From Bacteroidota bacterium (GTDB taxonomy: Bacteria; Bacteroidota; Bacteroidia; Chitinophagales; Chitinophagaceae), in the NCBI GenBank assembly GCA_023417815.1, contig JAEZEI010000040.1, positions 1 through 42,784 of the forward strand: a stretch of 42,784 bases of DNA. Reading direction: 5' to 3'. Every line of letters begins with the position of its first letter. Positions within the stretch are counted from its first letter, which is position 1. Shown in pieces: positions 15,954 through 23,568 of this stretch. The position numbers and the translations under genes are program-made. The notes beneath the pieces are model-generated. The model did no database searches. It was not told where the DNA came from and was given only the letters and a program-made list of their open reading frames with translations.

Positions 15954-17174
15954 ATGACCTTAAACCTCGAAGATTTGAGATCAGGGATAATGGGCCTTAC
16001 TCCTGAATTTGGTAGTTTCTGCCTCCAAGCTTGTACGGTATGTCTAGATCAATCTAATCATACAACGGGTGTAAAATTGGTGTTAACTGGTACCAAAAAA
16101 TCACACTTAGCATTGATTGCTTTTCAAAAGCAATCAATTGCAAAAGTGAAAAAATATTATGAAAAGGCTTTCGAGTTTGAGAAGAAAGCATTTATTGCTT
16201 TTTCTGCGGAGTCTTCTGAAGAACCAACCAGGTCTATTTTAATCAGAAGTGCTTCAAACCTTGCAATTTTATCAGAACAATATCGCGAAGCTGAAAAATT
16301 ATTAGGTATTGGATTAGCTGGTGACCCTCCAGATGAATTAGCGCAAGAGTTTAGAGAATTGTTCCAACAAGTAAATTTCTTTCGCCACCTAGAATTGGAT
16401 GGTATTGTATTGAATTCAAATGAACTTCAATTTAGTCTTTCAGGTAATCAGGTGGGTCATGGTGTTATTAGAAGTGATGAGTTTTTGAAAAGAATCGATG
16501 TCATTGAAAAAATTGCATATCGTACTGCTGATCGTTTGCGAGATAAACCTTTTAACGATATAGGTCGTCCACTAAAAAGCAATGTTGTGAACTTTGAGCC
16601 TTATTTGTCAGTTCCTCGTGCAGCAAGTTTTGCTATAACTATAAGGTTTGGTGGGTTCTCACAACAATCCACTTTAGAGGGGATGGACATCCATTCTGTA
16701 ATGATCGATGATATGCTTGAAAATTTAGAACTGATAGACCATGGTGATTACGAACATTTGAACAAGAAAATTCCAGATGAATCATATAGAAGAAATTTTA
16801 TAGCATTGGCTAAGCAATTAGCTCCAGATGGAAATAAAATCAAGCTTGTGGGTTTTACAGTTAATCGAAAAAAGGAAACAAAAACAATATCGCTAACAAA
16901 AGCAAAATCCGACATGGAAAAGATGATATTATCCGAGAAAATTTTGCCTTTTACAAAGCAACGAGCGATAGAGATTCAAGGTATATTATCGTTTGCAGAT
17001 GCAAAGAAGAGCAAGATAAAACTTACGGATTCGAAGAATAAGGATTTTAATATCATCGTTCCCAAAGGTTTATTATCGGATATAGTCAAGCCTCACTTTG
17101 AGGAAGTTGTCATAATTAAAGGTTTAATTTCAGGAAGGGAAATTCAGATGCAGGATATTAAGAAGAAGGAATAA
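15954..17174 (+). CDS. Uncharacterised 406-aa protein in the accessory block
   Basis: I do not recognise the family. It has no signal peptide or membrane segment. The N-terminal about 1-150 is helical, with a stretch resembling a tetratricopeptide-like pair (LIRSASNLAILSEQYREAEK then LLGIGLAGDPPDELAQEFRE). The middle (about 155-300) looks alpha/beta (FAITIRFGGFSQ). The C-terminal about 100 residues are strand-rich and Lys-rich (KIKLVGFTVNRKKETKTISL, GILSFADAKKSKIKLTDSKN, VVIIKGLISGREIQMQDI), resembling a small beta-barrel. It lies 189 bp after the TIR gene in the same direction and is moderately AT-rich, so it may be part of the same acquired block. Confidence 0.65.
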   Translation: MTLNLEDLRSGIMGLTPEFGSFCLQACTVCLDQSNHTTGVKLVLTGTKKSHLALIAFQKQSIAKVKKYYEKAFEFEKKAFIAFSAESSEEPTRSILIRSASNLAILSEQYREAEKLLGIGLAGDPPDELAQEFRELFQQVNFFRHLELDGIVLNSNELQFSLSGNQVGHGVIRSDEFLKRIDVIEKIAYRTADRLRDKPFNDIGRPLKSNVVNFEPYLSVPRAASFAITIRFGGFSQQSTLEGMDIHSVMIDDMLENLELIDHGDYEHLNKKIPDESYRRNFIALAKQLAPDGNKIKLVGFTVNRKKETKTISLTKAKSDMEKMILSEKILPFTKQRAIEIQGILSFADAKKSKIKLTDSKNKDFNIIVPKGLLSDIVKPHFEEVVIIKGLISGREIQMQDIKKKE

Positions 17175-17398
17175 TGTAATGCACTGACTACTTCGCGCCT
17201 TCTTTAAACGACTACAATTTTACGATCACATCTTCTGAAGTGCTTAAATTCGTGCGATAACCGCGGAATAGGCTGGGGATATTTTCCTTATTAAATCATT
17301 TCTAAACAGGGCAAATATTAAAATATCTGCCTGGGGTTCAAGGATGGAGTAACCCCCTTCCATATTTCTCCCTATCTTCCCTTACCATAAACCCCAAA

Positions 17399-18058
17399 AT
17401 GAAACCCACTCTCACCCTCCTGGCATTCCTTGTTTCTTCAACCCTATTCGCGCAGCGGACATCGTTTACCGACAGCATGTCGGTGGAAATATGCAAAACT
17501 TTTACAAATGAGGTAAACCTGGAGGATTCCGTAAGGGTGCAGTATGCATTCTTTAAACATGCTGAAGCATTTATAAGCCGTTTCGAGGCTAAGGAAGCGG
17601 ATGAAATGATGACACGGGTATATTTCCAGATGCAGAAGACCTGCCCGGAGTTTTACCGGGTACTGGAAGCATTGACCCCATCTACCACCAGCTGGAAAAT
17701 GGTGGATAAGGAACCTGCTTCCAGGGCATCGGAAAAAGATTGCAGGGAATTTTTCACCTATAAGGAATTAAGTTACCTGGAAGCTACCGGTGATACGACC
17801 AGGCTGGTGGTGAATGGTAATTCCTGGACCGATATGTTTACAGACGGGACCTATTCAAAACTTTCCCTGGAGAAAAAGAACAATTGCGATTTTACGATCA
17901 CCTTCATCGAAAGCAATAATATGACGAGGTCTTCGCTGAGCAAGAAAGGCGATAGGTTTCGTTACAAAATACTTTCAAAGGAGAATGGTTACTACAATAT
18001 GTTCCTTGAAGTAATTGGTGCAGGGATCATGGGCACATTCAGGATCTATTATAAGTAG
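17399..18058 (+). CDS. Secreted hypothetical protein
   Basis: 219 aa with a clear signal peptide (MKPTLTLLAFLVSSTLFAQ, cleavage probably after FAQ). The mature part is mixed, with two Cys (TCPEFY and DCREFF) and a C-terminal beta-rich half (FTITFIESNNMTRSSLSKKG, FLEVIGAGIMGTFRIYY). No family recognised. The archaemetzincin-like lipoprotein follows after 8 bp, so they probably share a transcript and an envelope location. The 224-bp gap upstream contains nothing I can assign. Confidence 0.7.
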   Translation: MKPTLTLLAFLVSSTLFAQRTSFTDSMSVEICKTFTNEVNLEDSVRVQYAFFKHAEAFISRFEAKEADEMMTRVYFQMQKTCPEFYRVLEALTPSTTSWKMVDKEPASRASEKDCREFFTYKELSYLEATGDTTRLVVNGNSWTDMFTDGTYSKLSLEKKNNCDFTITFIESNNMTRSSLSKKGDRFRYKILSKENGYYNMFLEVIGAGIMGTFRIYYK

Positions 18059-18066
18059 CAAGGTTT

Positions 18067-18651
18067 ATGAGAATCGTAATGTTCTTTTCCCTGGTCTCAT
18101 TCCTCGTTCTTACAGGTTGCAACTACCCGGGTAAAAAGAATATTCTCATCCTCCAGCCTTTCAGCGACATACCGCCCCAGCATGTACAGAATGTTTATGA
18201 AAAGCTAAGCCCGGTTTTCGATACGGTGATCGTCAATCCTGCTATTCCGTTACCTGCAAATGCATATACTGCTGCTCGCAACCGCTACAGGGCAAAAGAC
18301 CTGCTTGATTTTTTGAAAACAAGGACAGGAAAGGATACAACCATTATTGGCCTCACTAACCGGGATATCAGTACAAATAAGAATAACGTTAAGGACTTCG
18401 GCATCTTCGGACTTGCATACAAACCATCCAATGTTTGCGTGGCTTCTACTTTCCGGTTGGATAAGAGCAATGTGCAGGAACAGTTTTTTAAAGTTTCTAT
18501 TCATGAACTGGCGCATACGACTGGATTGCCGCATTGCGAGGTTAAGAGCTGCTACCTGCGCGATGCGAAGGGTGAAAACCCGCTGGATGAAGAGACTTCG
18601 TTTTGCGGGAAGTGCAAGAGGCATTTGAGAAAAAGAGGATGGAGGATATAA
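18067..18651 (+). CDS. Archaemetzincin-like zinc metalloprotease, lipoprotein
   Basis: 194 aa. The leader ends in LTGC with Cys18 in a lipobox, so it is probably anchored in the envelope. The motif HELAHTTGLPHC (H146, E147, H150, H156, C157) is the metzincin zinc site with the extra Cys of archaemetzincins, followed by C162 (C-x4-C) and C180-x2-C183. Archaemetzincins normally have C-x-M after the second Cys; here it is CYL, so the Met-turn Met is replaced by Leu164. The spacer to the last CxxC is 15 residues. Substrates of this family are unknown. Confidence 0.82.
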   Translation: MRIVMFFSLVSFLVLTGCNYPGKKNILILQPFSDIPPQHVQNVYEKLSPVFDTVIVNPAIPLPANAYTAARNRYRAKDLLDFLKTRTGKDTTIIGLTNRDISTNKNNVKDFGIFGLAYKPSNVCVASTFRLDKSNVQEQFFKVSIHELAHTTGLPHCEVKSCYLRDAKGENPLDEETSFCGKCKRHLRKRGWRI

Positions 18652-18666
18652 AATTTAGTTCTATAA

Positions 18667-18795
18667 GGCATTTCATTTAGAAATGTTTCCCGCAGATTTA
18701 CGCTGATCTATTCGCAGATCAACGCTGATCTCATCTTCTGCGACAATCAGCGGTTCATTCCCGAAAATCTGCGGGAACAATTTTAACCGGAATGC
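18667..18795. repeat. CGCAGAT-family element (copy b)
   Basis: Left end GTTTCCCGCAGAT (18685-18697) and right end ATCTGCGGGAAC (18767-18778), with outer arms GGCATTTCATTTAGAAAT on the left and TTTTAACCGGAATGC on the right that are inverse relatives. The interior alternates CGCTGATC, CGCAGATC and AATCAGCGG. It lies between the archaemetzincin stop and mmcQ and ends directly at the mmcQ promoter box. Confidence 0.83.
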
Positions 18796-18803
18796 TAATT
18801 TTG
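18796..18803 (+). promoter_or_regulatory. Candidate -7 promoter box for mmcQ at a repeat end
   Basis: TAATTTTG matches TAnnTTTG, lies 17 nt outward from GGGAAC of repeat copy b and only 4 nt before the mmcQ ATG. Transcription would start at or very near the start codon. Confidence 0.55.
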
Positions 18804-18807
18804 CACC

Positions 18808-19146
18808 ATGCCCATCGATACCCTCCGCTCTTTCGCCCTTTCCCTTCCTGATGTAACGGAAGATCTCCCGTTCGGGCCGGATACACTGGCGTTCCGGGTG
18901 AACGGGAAGATATTTATGTTGCTGGCGATGGATGAAGTGCCGGTGCGGTTCAATGTGAAGGCGGAGCCGGAGAAGGCATTGATGCAGCGGGAGGAGTATG
19001 AGGATATATTGCCGGGATACCACATGAATAAAAAGCACTGGAATACGGTGGTGACGGGTGGGGGTGTGCCGCTGCGGGTGATGAAGGAGCTGATAGAGGA
19101 TAGTTATCACCTGGTGGCGAAGACAAAAAAGACTTCCCGGAAATGA
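18808..19146 (+). CDS. MmcQ/YjbR family protein
   Basis: 112 aa, the full length of the YjbR (CyaY-like fold) family: LRSFALSLPDVTEDLPFG, AFRVNGKIFMLLAM, VRFNVKAEPEKALMQREEY and the conserved GYHMNKKHWNTVV. YjbR proteins are often annotated as DNA-binding, but the biological role is unsettled. The gene lies between two CGCAGAT-type repeats; its promoter box sits at the end of copy b and its last codons (TSRK and a TGA stop) appear to be read from the arm of copy e. Confidence 0.9.
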   Translation: MPIDTLRSFALSLPDVTEDLPFGPDTLAFRVNGKIFMLLAMDEVPVRFNVKAEPEKALMQREEYEDILPGYHMNKKHWNTVVTGGGVPLRVMKELIEDSYHLVAKTKKTSRK

Positions 19147-19257
19147 TAGTTCCCGCAGATCAATGCTGATTTTTACGCAGATGTACGCTGAACACATTTC
19201 TGCGAAAATTTGCGAATCAATCTCCGGAAATCTGCGGGAACCCTTTTATCCGAAATG
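19131..19257. repeat. CGCAGAT-family element (copy e)
   Basis: GTTCCCGCAGAT (19149-19160) and ATCTGCGGGAAC (19230-19241) are perfect 12-bp inverted ends, with tails CTTCCCGGAAATGATA on the left and CCTTTTATCCGAAATG on the right. The interior carries TACGCAGATGTACGCTGA and TTTGCGAATC. It fills the gap between the convergent mmcQ and hbd genes; its left arm overlaps the end of mmcQ and its right arm ends at the hbd stop. Confidence 0.84.
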
Positions 19258-20148
19258 TTATTTAAAGTTCTTACTTACCACAAGATCTTTACTGCCTGCA
19301 GTATACTTATAAAACCCTTCGCCGGTTTTGGCGCCAAGGTTGCCTGCAGTTACCATGTTCACCAGCAAAGGACATGGCGCATATTTAGGATTTCCAAAGC
19401 CATCGTGCAGTACACGAAGGATGCTTAAACATACATCAAGCCCGATGAAGTCTGCAAGTTGCAATGGCCCCATGGGATGGGCCATGCCGAGCTTCATTAC
19501 CGTATCTATTTCTTCAACACCTGCAACACCTTCATATAAGGAGTAGATCGCTTCGTTGATCATCGGCATCAGTATCCTGTTGGCGATGAAACCGGGATAG
19601 TCATTCACTGCGCATGGAATTTTTCCAAGCTGCTTTGAAAGCTCCACGATCTTATCCGTAACTTCTTTTGAAGTATGATAGCCGTTGATGATCTCAACAA
19701 GCTTCATCACCGGCACGGGATTCATGAAGTGCATGCCGATCACGTGGTCGGGCCTTCTCGTTACTGCGGCTATCGTGCTGATGGAGATGGAAGATGTATT
19801 GGTAGCTAGGATGCATCCTGCAGGTGCAGCAGCATCAATCGCTTTAAAGATCTCGAGTTTGAGGTCAACGTTCTCGGTTGCGGCTTCCACAACAAGCTGC
19901 GCATTCACCACCCCATCCGAAACATCATTCACCTTCGTGATGTTCGCGAGGGTAGTGGCTTTCTGGTCTTCGGTAAGACTGCCTTTCGCAACCTGCCTGT
20001 CGAGGTTCTTGCTGATGGTCTGCAGCGCCTTTTCAAGCTGGGATGCATTTACATCTATGAGGTTTACCTTAAAACCGGATTGTGCAAATACATGGGCGAT
20101 ACCGTTGCCCATTGTTCCTGCACCGATTACTGAAACATTCGAGATCAT
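19258..20148 (-). CDS. hbd: 3-hydroxybutyryl-CoA dehydrogenase
   Basis: Oxidises 3-hydroxybutyryl-CoA to acetoacetyl-CoA (or the reverse) with NAD(P)H in the cytoplasm. 296 aa, slightly longer than the typical 280-290. N-terminal dinucleotide fold VIGAGTMGNGIAHVFAQSG; catalytic H140 and E152 in GMHFMNPVPVMKLVEII; ANRILMPMINEAI leads into the C-terminal dimer domain (KLGMAHPMGPLQLADFIGLD). It lies 9 bp after gcdH, so the two probably serve consecutive parts of glutaryl-CoA breakdown. Confidence 0.93.
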   Translation of the reverse strand: MISNVSVIGAGTMGNGIAHVFAQSGFKVNLIDVNASQLEKALQTISKNLDRQVAKGSLTEDQKATTLANITKVNDVSDGVVNAQLVVEAATENVDLKLEIFKAIDAAAPAGCILATNTSSISISTIAAVTRRPDHVIGMHFMNPVPVMKLVEIINGYHTSKEVTDKIVELSKQLGKIPCAVNDYPGFIANRILMPMINEAIYSLYEGVAGVEEIDTVMKLGMAHPMGPLQLADFIGLDVCLSILRVLHDGFGNPKYAPCPLLVNMVTAGNLGAKTGEGFYKYTAGSKDLVVSKNFK

Positions 20149-20157
20149 ACTTTCTGA

Positions 20158-21342
20158 TTATTTAAATGCGTTAAAGCCTGTTACATCCATACCTGTGATC
20201 AGTAAATGGATATCATGGGTTCCTTCATAGGTGATCACGCTCTCCAGGTTCATCATGTGGCGCATAACAGGATATTCTCCTGTAATGCCCATTCCGCCAA
20301 GCATCTGGCGTGCATCGCGGCAAATATTTGTTGCCACTTCGCATGCATTACGCTTGGCCATGCTCACCTGCTGCGGCGTGCACTTCCCTTCATTCATCAA
20401 AACACCAAGTCGCCAGTTCAGCAACTGTGCCTTGGTGATCTCGGTGATCATCTCTGCAAGTTTCTTCTGCTGCAACTGGAATCCGCCGATGGGTTTTCCA
20501 AACTGGATACGCTCCTGGCTGTAGCGCAGCGCCGTATCATAGCAGTCCATGGCTGCACCGATAGCGCCCCAGGCAATACCGAAGCGGGCTTTTGTTAAGC
20601 AGCCCAGCGGACCTTTCAGTCCTTTTACATTCGGGAAAATATTTTCTTTCGGAACTTTTACATTATCAAAGACAAGTTCGCCCGTTGCGCTGGCGCGAAG
20701 GCTCCATTTGCCATGGGTGGTAGGGGTTGAGAAGCCTTCCATTCCGCGTTCAACGATAAGTCCGCGCACCACGCCTTCTTCATCTTTCGCCCAAACTACA
20801 GCCACTTGGCTGAAGGGAGCATTGCTGATCCACATTTTTGCGCCGTTCAATATTACGTGATCGCCGGCATCCCTGATGTTGGTTAACATGCTGCTCGGGT
20901 CGCTGCCGTGGTTTGGTTCGGTTAGCCCGAAGCATCCCAGCCATTCGCCGCTGGCAAGCTTGGGAAGATATTTCTTGCGTTGTTCTTCGCTGCCGTAAGC
21001 ATATATTGGGAACATCACCAGGCTACCCTGCACGCTGGCCGTGCTGCGAACGCCGCTGTCGCCACGTTCCAGTTCCTGCATCATTAGGCCGTAAGAGATA
21101 TAATCAAGCCCGCCGCCGCCATATTCTTCCGGGATGGTAGGGCCGAAGCATCCTATCTCGCCAAGCTGTTTTACAATATGCTCCGGGAATTCAGCCCTTT
21201 GGGCATAATCCTCTATGATGGGAGAGATCTCTTTCTTTACATAGCTACGTACGCTATCGCGGATCATCTTGTGTTCCTCAGACAGCAGTTCATCTACGTT
21301 AAAATAGTCGGGAGATTGAAAATTGTCAGTCCTGGCAGCCAT
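20158..21342 (-). CDS. gcdH: Glutaryl-CoA dehydrogenase (acyl-CoA dehydrogenase family)
   Basis: 394 aa FAD enzyme that oxidises and decarboxylates glutaryl-CoA to crotonyl-CoA. Features favouring GCDH over generic acyl-CoA dehydrogenases are RSTASVQGSLVMFPIYAYGS, LASGEWLGCFGLTEPNHGSD and the C-terminal YEGTHDIHLLITG, whose E373 is the catalytic base. Also seen: GKMWISNAPFSQVAVVWAK and the FAD-binding RQMLGGMGI. It is first in the gcdH-hbd operon. Glutaryl-CoA arises from lysine or from tryptophan via the kynurenine cluster about 5 kb away. Confidence 0.9.
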   Translation of the reverse strand: MAARTDNFQSPDYFNVDELLSEEHKMIRDSVRSYVKKEISPIIEDYAQRAEFPEHIVKQLGEIGCFGPTIPEEYGGGGLDYISYGLMMQELERGDSGVRSTASVQGSLVMFPIYAYGSEEQRKKYLPKLASGEWLGCFGLTEPNHGSDPSSMLTNIRDAGDHVILNGAKMWISNAPFSQVAVVWAKDEEGVVRGLIVERGMEGFSTPTTHGKWSLRASATGELVFDNVKVPKENIFPNVKGLKGPLGCLTKARFGIAWGAIGAAMDCYDTALRYSQERIQFGKPIGGFQLQQKKLAEMITEITKAQLLNWRLGVLMNEGKCTPQQVSMAKRNACEVATNICRDARQMLGGMGITGEYPVMRHMMNLESVITYEGTHDIHLLITGMDVTGFNAFK

Positions 21343-21384
21343 TTCAGTCGTTTTATTTCACCGGCAAATCCGGCGAAGGCGGTG

Positions 21385-21392
21385 CAAATATA
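21385..21392 (-). promoter_or_regulatory. Candidate -7 box for gcdH-hbd
   Basis: TATATTTG on the minus strand matches TAnnTTTG, 42 nt before the gcdH ATG. The leader contains an inverted repeat (CACCGCC ... GGTG) of unknown role. This 120-bp gap also serves the divergent YciI-like gene. Confidence 0.5.
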
Positions 21393-21462
21393 ATCGATAT
21401 GTTTTTATCCGGTTATTGGGCGGAAGTCATCAAAAACCTTATTTTCAGCAAAAGAATTACCA

Positions 21463-21888
21463 ATGAAAAGATTGCTTTTGAGCCTGGCCGTGATCATGAT
21501 CAGCAGCCCGCTTTTTGCCCAGAACCGGGCGCTGGAGGAAGCGAAACCAGAGACGCCGAAGATCGACAAGTACTTCTTCGTAATGCTTAAGACAGGCAAG
21601 GCGAAGGTGGATTCGGTGAAAAGGGCAGAACTCTTCGAGGGGCATATGTCGAACATGACCCTGCTGCATTCAAAAGGGATACTGAAGGTTGCCGGACCAT
21701 TCGGCAAGAACGATAAGGAATGGCGTGGCATCTTCATCCTCGACTGCGAGACGATAGAGGATGCAAAGAAATACTGCGACTCTGATCCCGCGGTGAAAGC
21801 TGGTTTGCTGGAAGCCGAGATCGTTCCCTGGTATACCGAACCTTCAAATAGTTTCAAACACGGACTTCCCGAAAAGGAAAGAGAATGA
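21463..21888 (+). CDS. Exported YciI-like (YCII superfamily) protein
   Basis: 141 aa. A signal peptide (MKRLLLSLAVIMISSPLFAQ) precedes a YCII-type dimeric alpha-beta barrel: YFFVMLKTGKAK, the His of EGHMSNMTLL, GILKVAGPFGKNDKEWRGIF and the Asp of CDSDPAVKAGLL, where family members keep a His-Asp pair. Most YciI proteins are cytoplasmic, so the leader is noteworthy. The stop overlaps the next ATG (ATGA), coupling it to the SGNH hydrolase. Confidence 0.83.
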   Translation: MKRLLLSLAVIMISSPLFAQNRALEEAKPETPKIDKYFFVMLKTGKAKVDSVKRAELFEGHMSNMTLLHSKGILKVAGPFGKNDKEWRGIFILDCETIEDAKKYCDSDPAVKAGLLEAEIVPWYTEPSNSFKHGLPEKERE

Positions 21889-22484
21889 CCTACCTCGCGC
21901 TGGGCGACAGTTATACCATCGGTGAGCAGGTGCTGCTGCATGAGAATTTCCCGTATGCTTTCGTGAAGATGATGCGCAGGGAAGGGCTCGACCTGCACGC
22001 CCCGGAGATCATCGCCAAAACCGGCTGGACCACCGACGAACTGCTTGCGGCCATGACGGCCTGGGAGTTCCGGGCCAAGTATGATATCGTTACATTATTG
22101 ATCGGGGTGAACAACCAGTACCGCGGCCGCACCGTAGAAGATTTCCTTCCTGAGTTCTGCCGCCTGCTCGAATTCGCCATCCATAAATGCGCAAAGCGCG
22201 AACACGTATTTGTATTAAGCATTCCCGATTGGGGCATCACTCCCTTCGCGGCCGACCGCGATCAGAAAGCAATCGCCGAACAGATAGATGCCTACAATAA
22301 TGCCTGCCGGCAGGAATGCGAAGCGCATGATGTTACCTTTATTGATATCACCACCGGCTACAGGAATCGTACCGCTTCTGAAAATTATATTGCAGAAGAT
22401 AAGCTGCATCCGTCGGCCATGGAGTATGCTGAATGGGCGGGGCAGTTGAAAGAAGCATTTCGAAAGAAACAAACAATGGATTAG
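21885..22484 (+). CDS. SGNH/GDSL-type hydrolase
   Basis: 199 aa without a signal peptide. Block I GDSYTIGEQ carries the nucleophile Ser9; a later block has LLIGVNNQYRG with the Asn; the C-terminal DKLHPSAMEYAEWA supplies the catalytic Asp and His. The family includes esterases and acyl-hydrolases; the substrate is unknown. It is translationally coupled to the upstream YciI-like gene. Repeat copy f begins at its stop codon. Confidence 0.88.
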   Translation: MTYLALGDSYTIGEQVLLHENFPYAFVKMMRREGLDLHAPEIIAKTGWTTDELLAAMTAWEFRAKYDIVTLLIGVNNQYRGRTVEDFLPEFCRLLEFAIHKCAKREHVFVLSIPDWGITPFAADRDQKAIAEQIDAYNNACRQECEAHDVTFIDITTGYRNRTASENYIAEDKLHPSAMEYAEWAGQLKEAFRKKQTMD

Positions 22485-22603
22485 GAAGGGTTCCCGCAGA
22501 TAGCCGGGGATTTTTTACGCAGATATCCGCAGATGCAGATCAGCGAAAATCAGCGAGGACATCAGCGAACATCTGCGGGAAACATTATTACCCAAGAAGC
22601 CTT
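22479..22603. repeat. CGCAGAT-family element (copy f)
   Basis: Ends GTTCCCGCAGAT (22490-22501) and ATCTGCGGGAAAC (22571-22583). The interior carries TACGCAGATATCCGCAGATG followed by inverse forms (AAATCAGCGAGGACATCAGC). It lies between convergent SGNH and pyrF genes. The outer arms overlap the SGNH stop (GGATTAG) and the last pyrF codons (TTACCCAAGAAGCC). Confidence 0.82.
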
Positions 22604-23394
22604 TTCATTTCCTCATGGTATTGCCCCGCAATTACCCTGGCCTCCTCCGCATAATCCTCGCCCTTCGATGCGAAGATGATCGCCCGTGAAACGTTCACCA
22701 GCAATCCCACATCCTTATTCCTTCCATGCATGGTAACATCCGCAAGGCTTCCGCCCTGGAAACCAACACCGGGTACAAGAAGAAAGTTGTCGGGAATAAT
22801 AGTGCGGATATTTATTAATTCGGTTGCCTGTGTAGCGCCTGTTACAAACATCAGGTTTTGCGGCGAACCCCAGGATGCAATCTTACGGATCACTTCTTCA
22901 TATAGTCTTGGACCTTTATCCAGCTTCAGCAATTCAAAATCTTCAGCGCCTTTGTTACTGGTAAGTCCCAGCACAATGGTGAATTTATTTTCATACTCCA
23001 GGAAAGGTCTTACGCTGTCTTCGCCCATGTACGGGGCTACGGTAACTGCATCAAAATCCAGGCTTTCAAAAAAAGCCTTTGCATAGTGGGAAGAGGTATT
23101 GCCGATATCGCCACGTTTTGCATCTGCGATGGTGAAATGTGTTTTGGGCACCAGCGCAAGGGTCTCTTCCAGGTCCTCCCAGCCTTTTCTTCCCCGCGAT
23201 TCATAAAAAGCTGTGTTGATCTTATAGCATACGCAATGATCTTTTGTTGCTTCAATGATAGCGCGGTTGAATTTCACCACTGCATTTTTATCATTCTTTA
23301 AATGCGCCGGAAGCTTTTCAATATCGGTATCGAGCCCAACGCACAGGTAAGAAGCTTTTTGATTGATGTGAGCAATAAGGGTGGAGAGGTTCAT
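22588..23394 (-). CDS. pyrF: Orotidine 5'-phosphate decarboxylase
   Basis: Last step of UMP synthesis. 268 aa, the longer bacterial PyrF subfamily. N-terminal SYLCVGLDTDIEKLP, catalytic DAKRGD (D91, K93, D96) in FTIADAKRGDIGNT, and phosphate-binding LLVPGVGFQGG near 215. An in-frame ATG at 23445 would add 17 residues reading through repeat sequence, so the ATG at 23394 is used. The gene is bracketed by repeat copies f and g: f contributes the final codons (ending LLG) and g the promoter box. Confidence 0.94.
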   Translation of the reverse strand: MNLSTLIAHINQKASYLCVGLDTDIEKLPAHLKNDKNAVVKFNRAIIEATKDHCVCYKINTAFYESRGRKGWEDLEETLALVPKTHFTIADAKRGDIGNTSSHYAKAFFESLDFDAVTVAPYMGEDSVRPFLEYENKFTIVLGLTSNKGAEDFELLKLDKGPRLYEEVIRKIASWGSPQNLMFVTGATQATELINIRTIIPDNFLLVPGVGFQGGSLADVTMHGRNKDVGLLVNVSRAIIFASKGEDYAEEARVIAGQYHEEMKRLLG

Positions 23395-23398
23395 TGAG

Positions 23399-23406
23399 CG
23401 AAGGTA
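23399..23406 (-). promoter_or_regulatory. Candidate -7 box for pyrF at a repeat end
   Basis: TACCTTCG on the minus strand (one mismatch to TAnnTTTG) lies 4 nt before the pyrF ATG and 19 nt outward from the GTTCCC end of repeat copy g. Confidence 0.42.
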
Positions 23407-23568
23407 GAAGCTTTTGGGTAATGTGGTTCCCGCCGATTCTCGCAAATTTAGTCGCAGATGATCGCAGAAAAATTATTGCAAAGCAGAAACGGTTATTACG
23501 TAAAAAAAATTAGCGCAAATCAGCGGAAAAATCAGCGTGAATCTGCGGGAAACCTTTTCATCGAATAG
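23407..23568. repeat. CGCAGAT-family element (copy g)
   Basis: Left end GTTCCCGCCGAT (23426-23437, one mismatch) and right end ATCTGCGGGAAAC (23541-23553). The interior has TCGCAGATGATCGCAGAAAA and then AAATCAGCGG and AATCAGCGTGAATC. The right tail stops at the metalloprotease stop codon. It is the longest of the gene-free copies. Confidence 0.8.
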
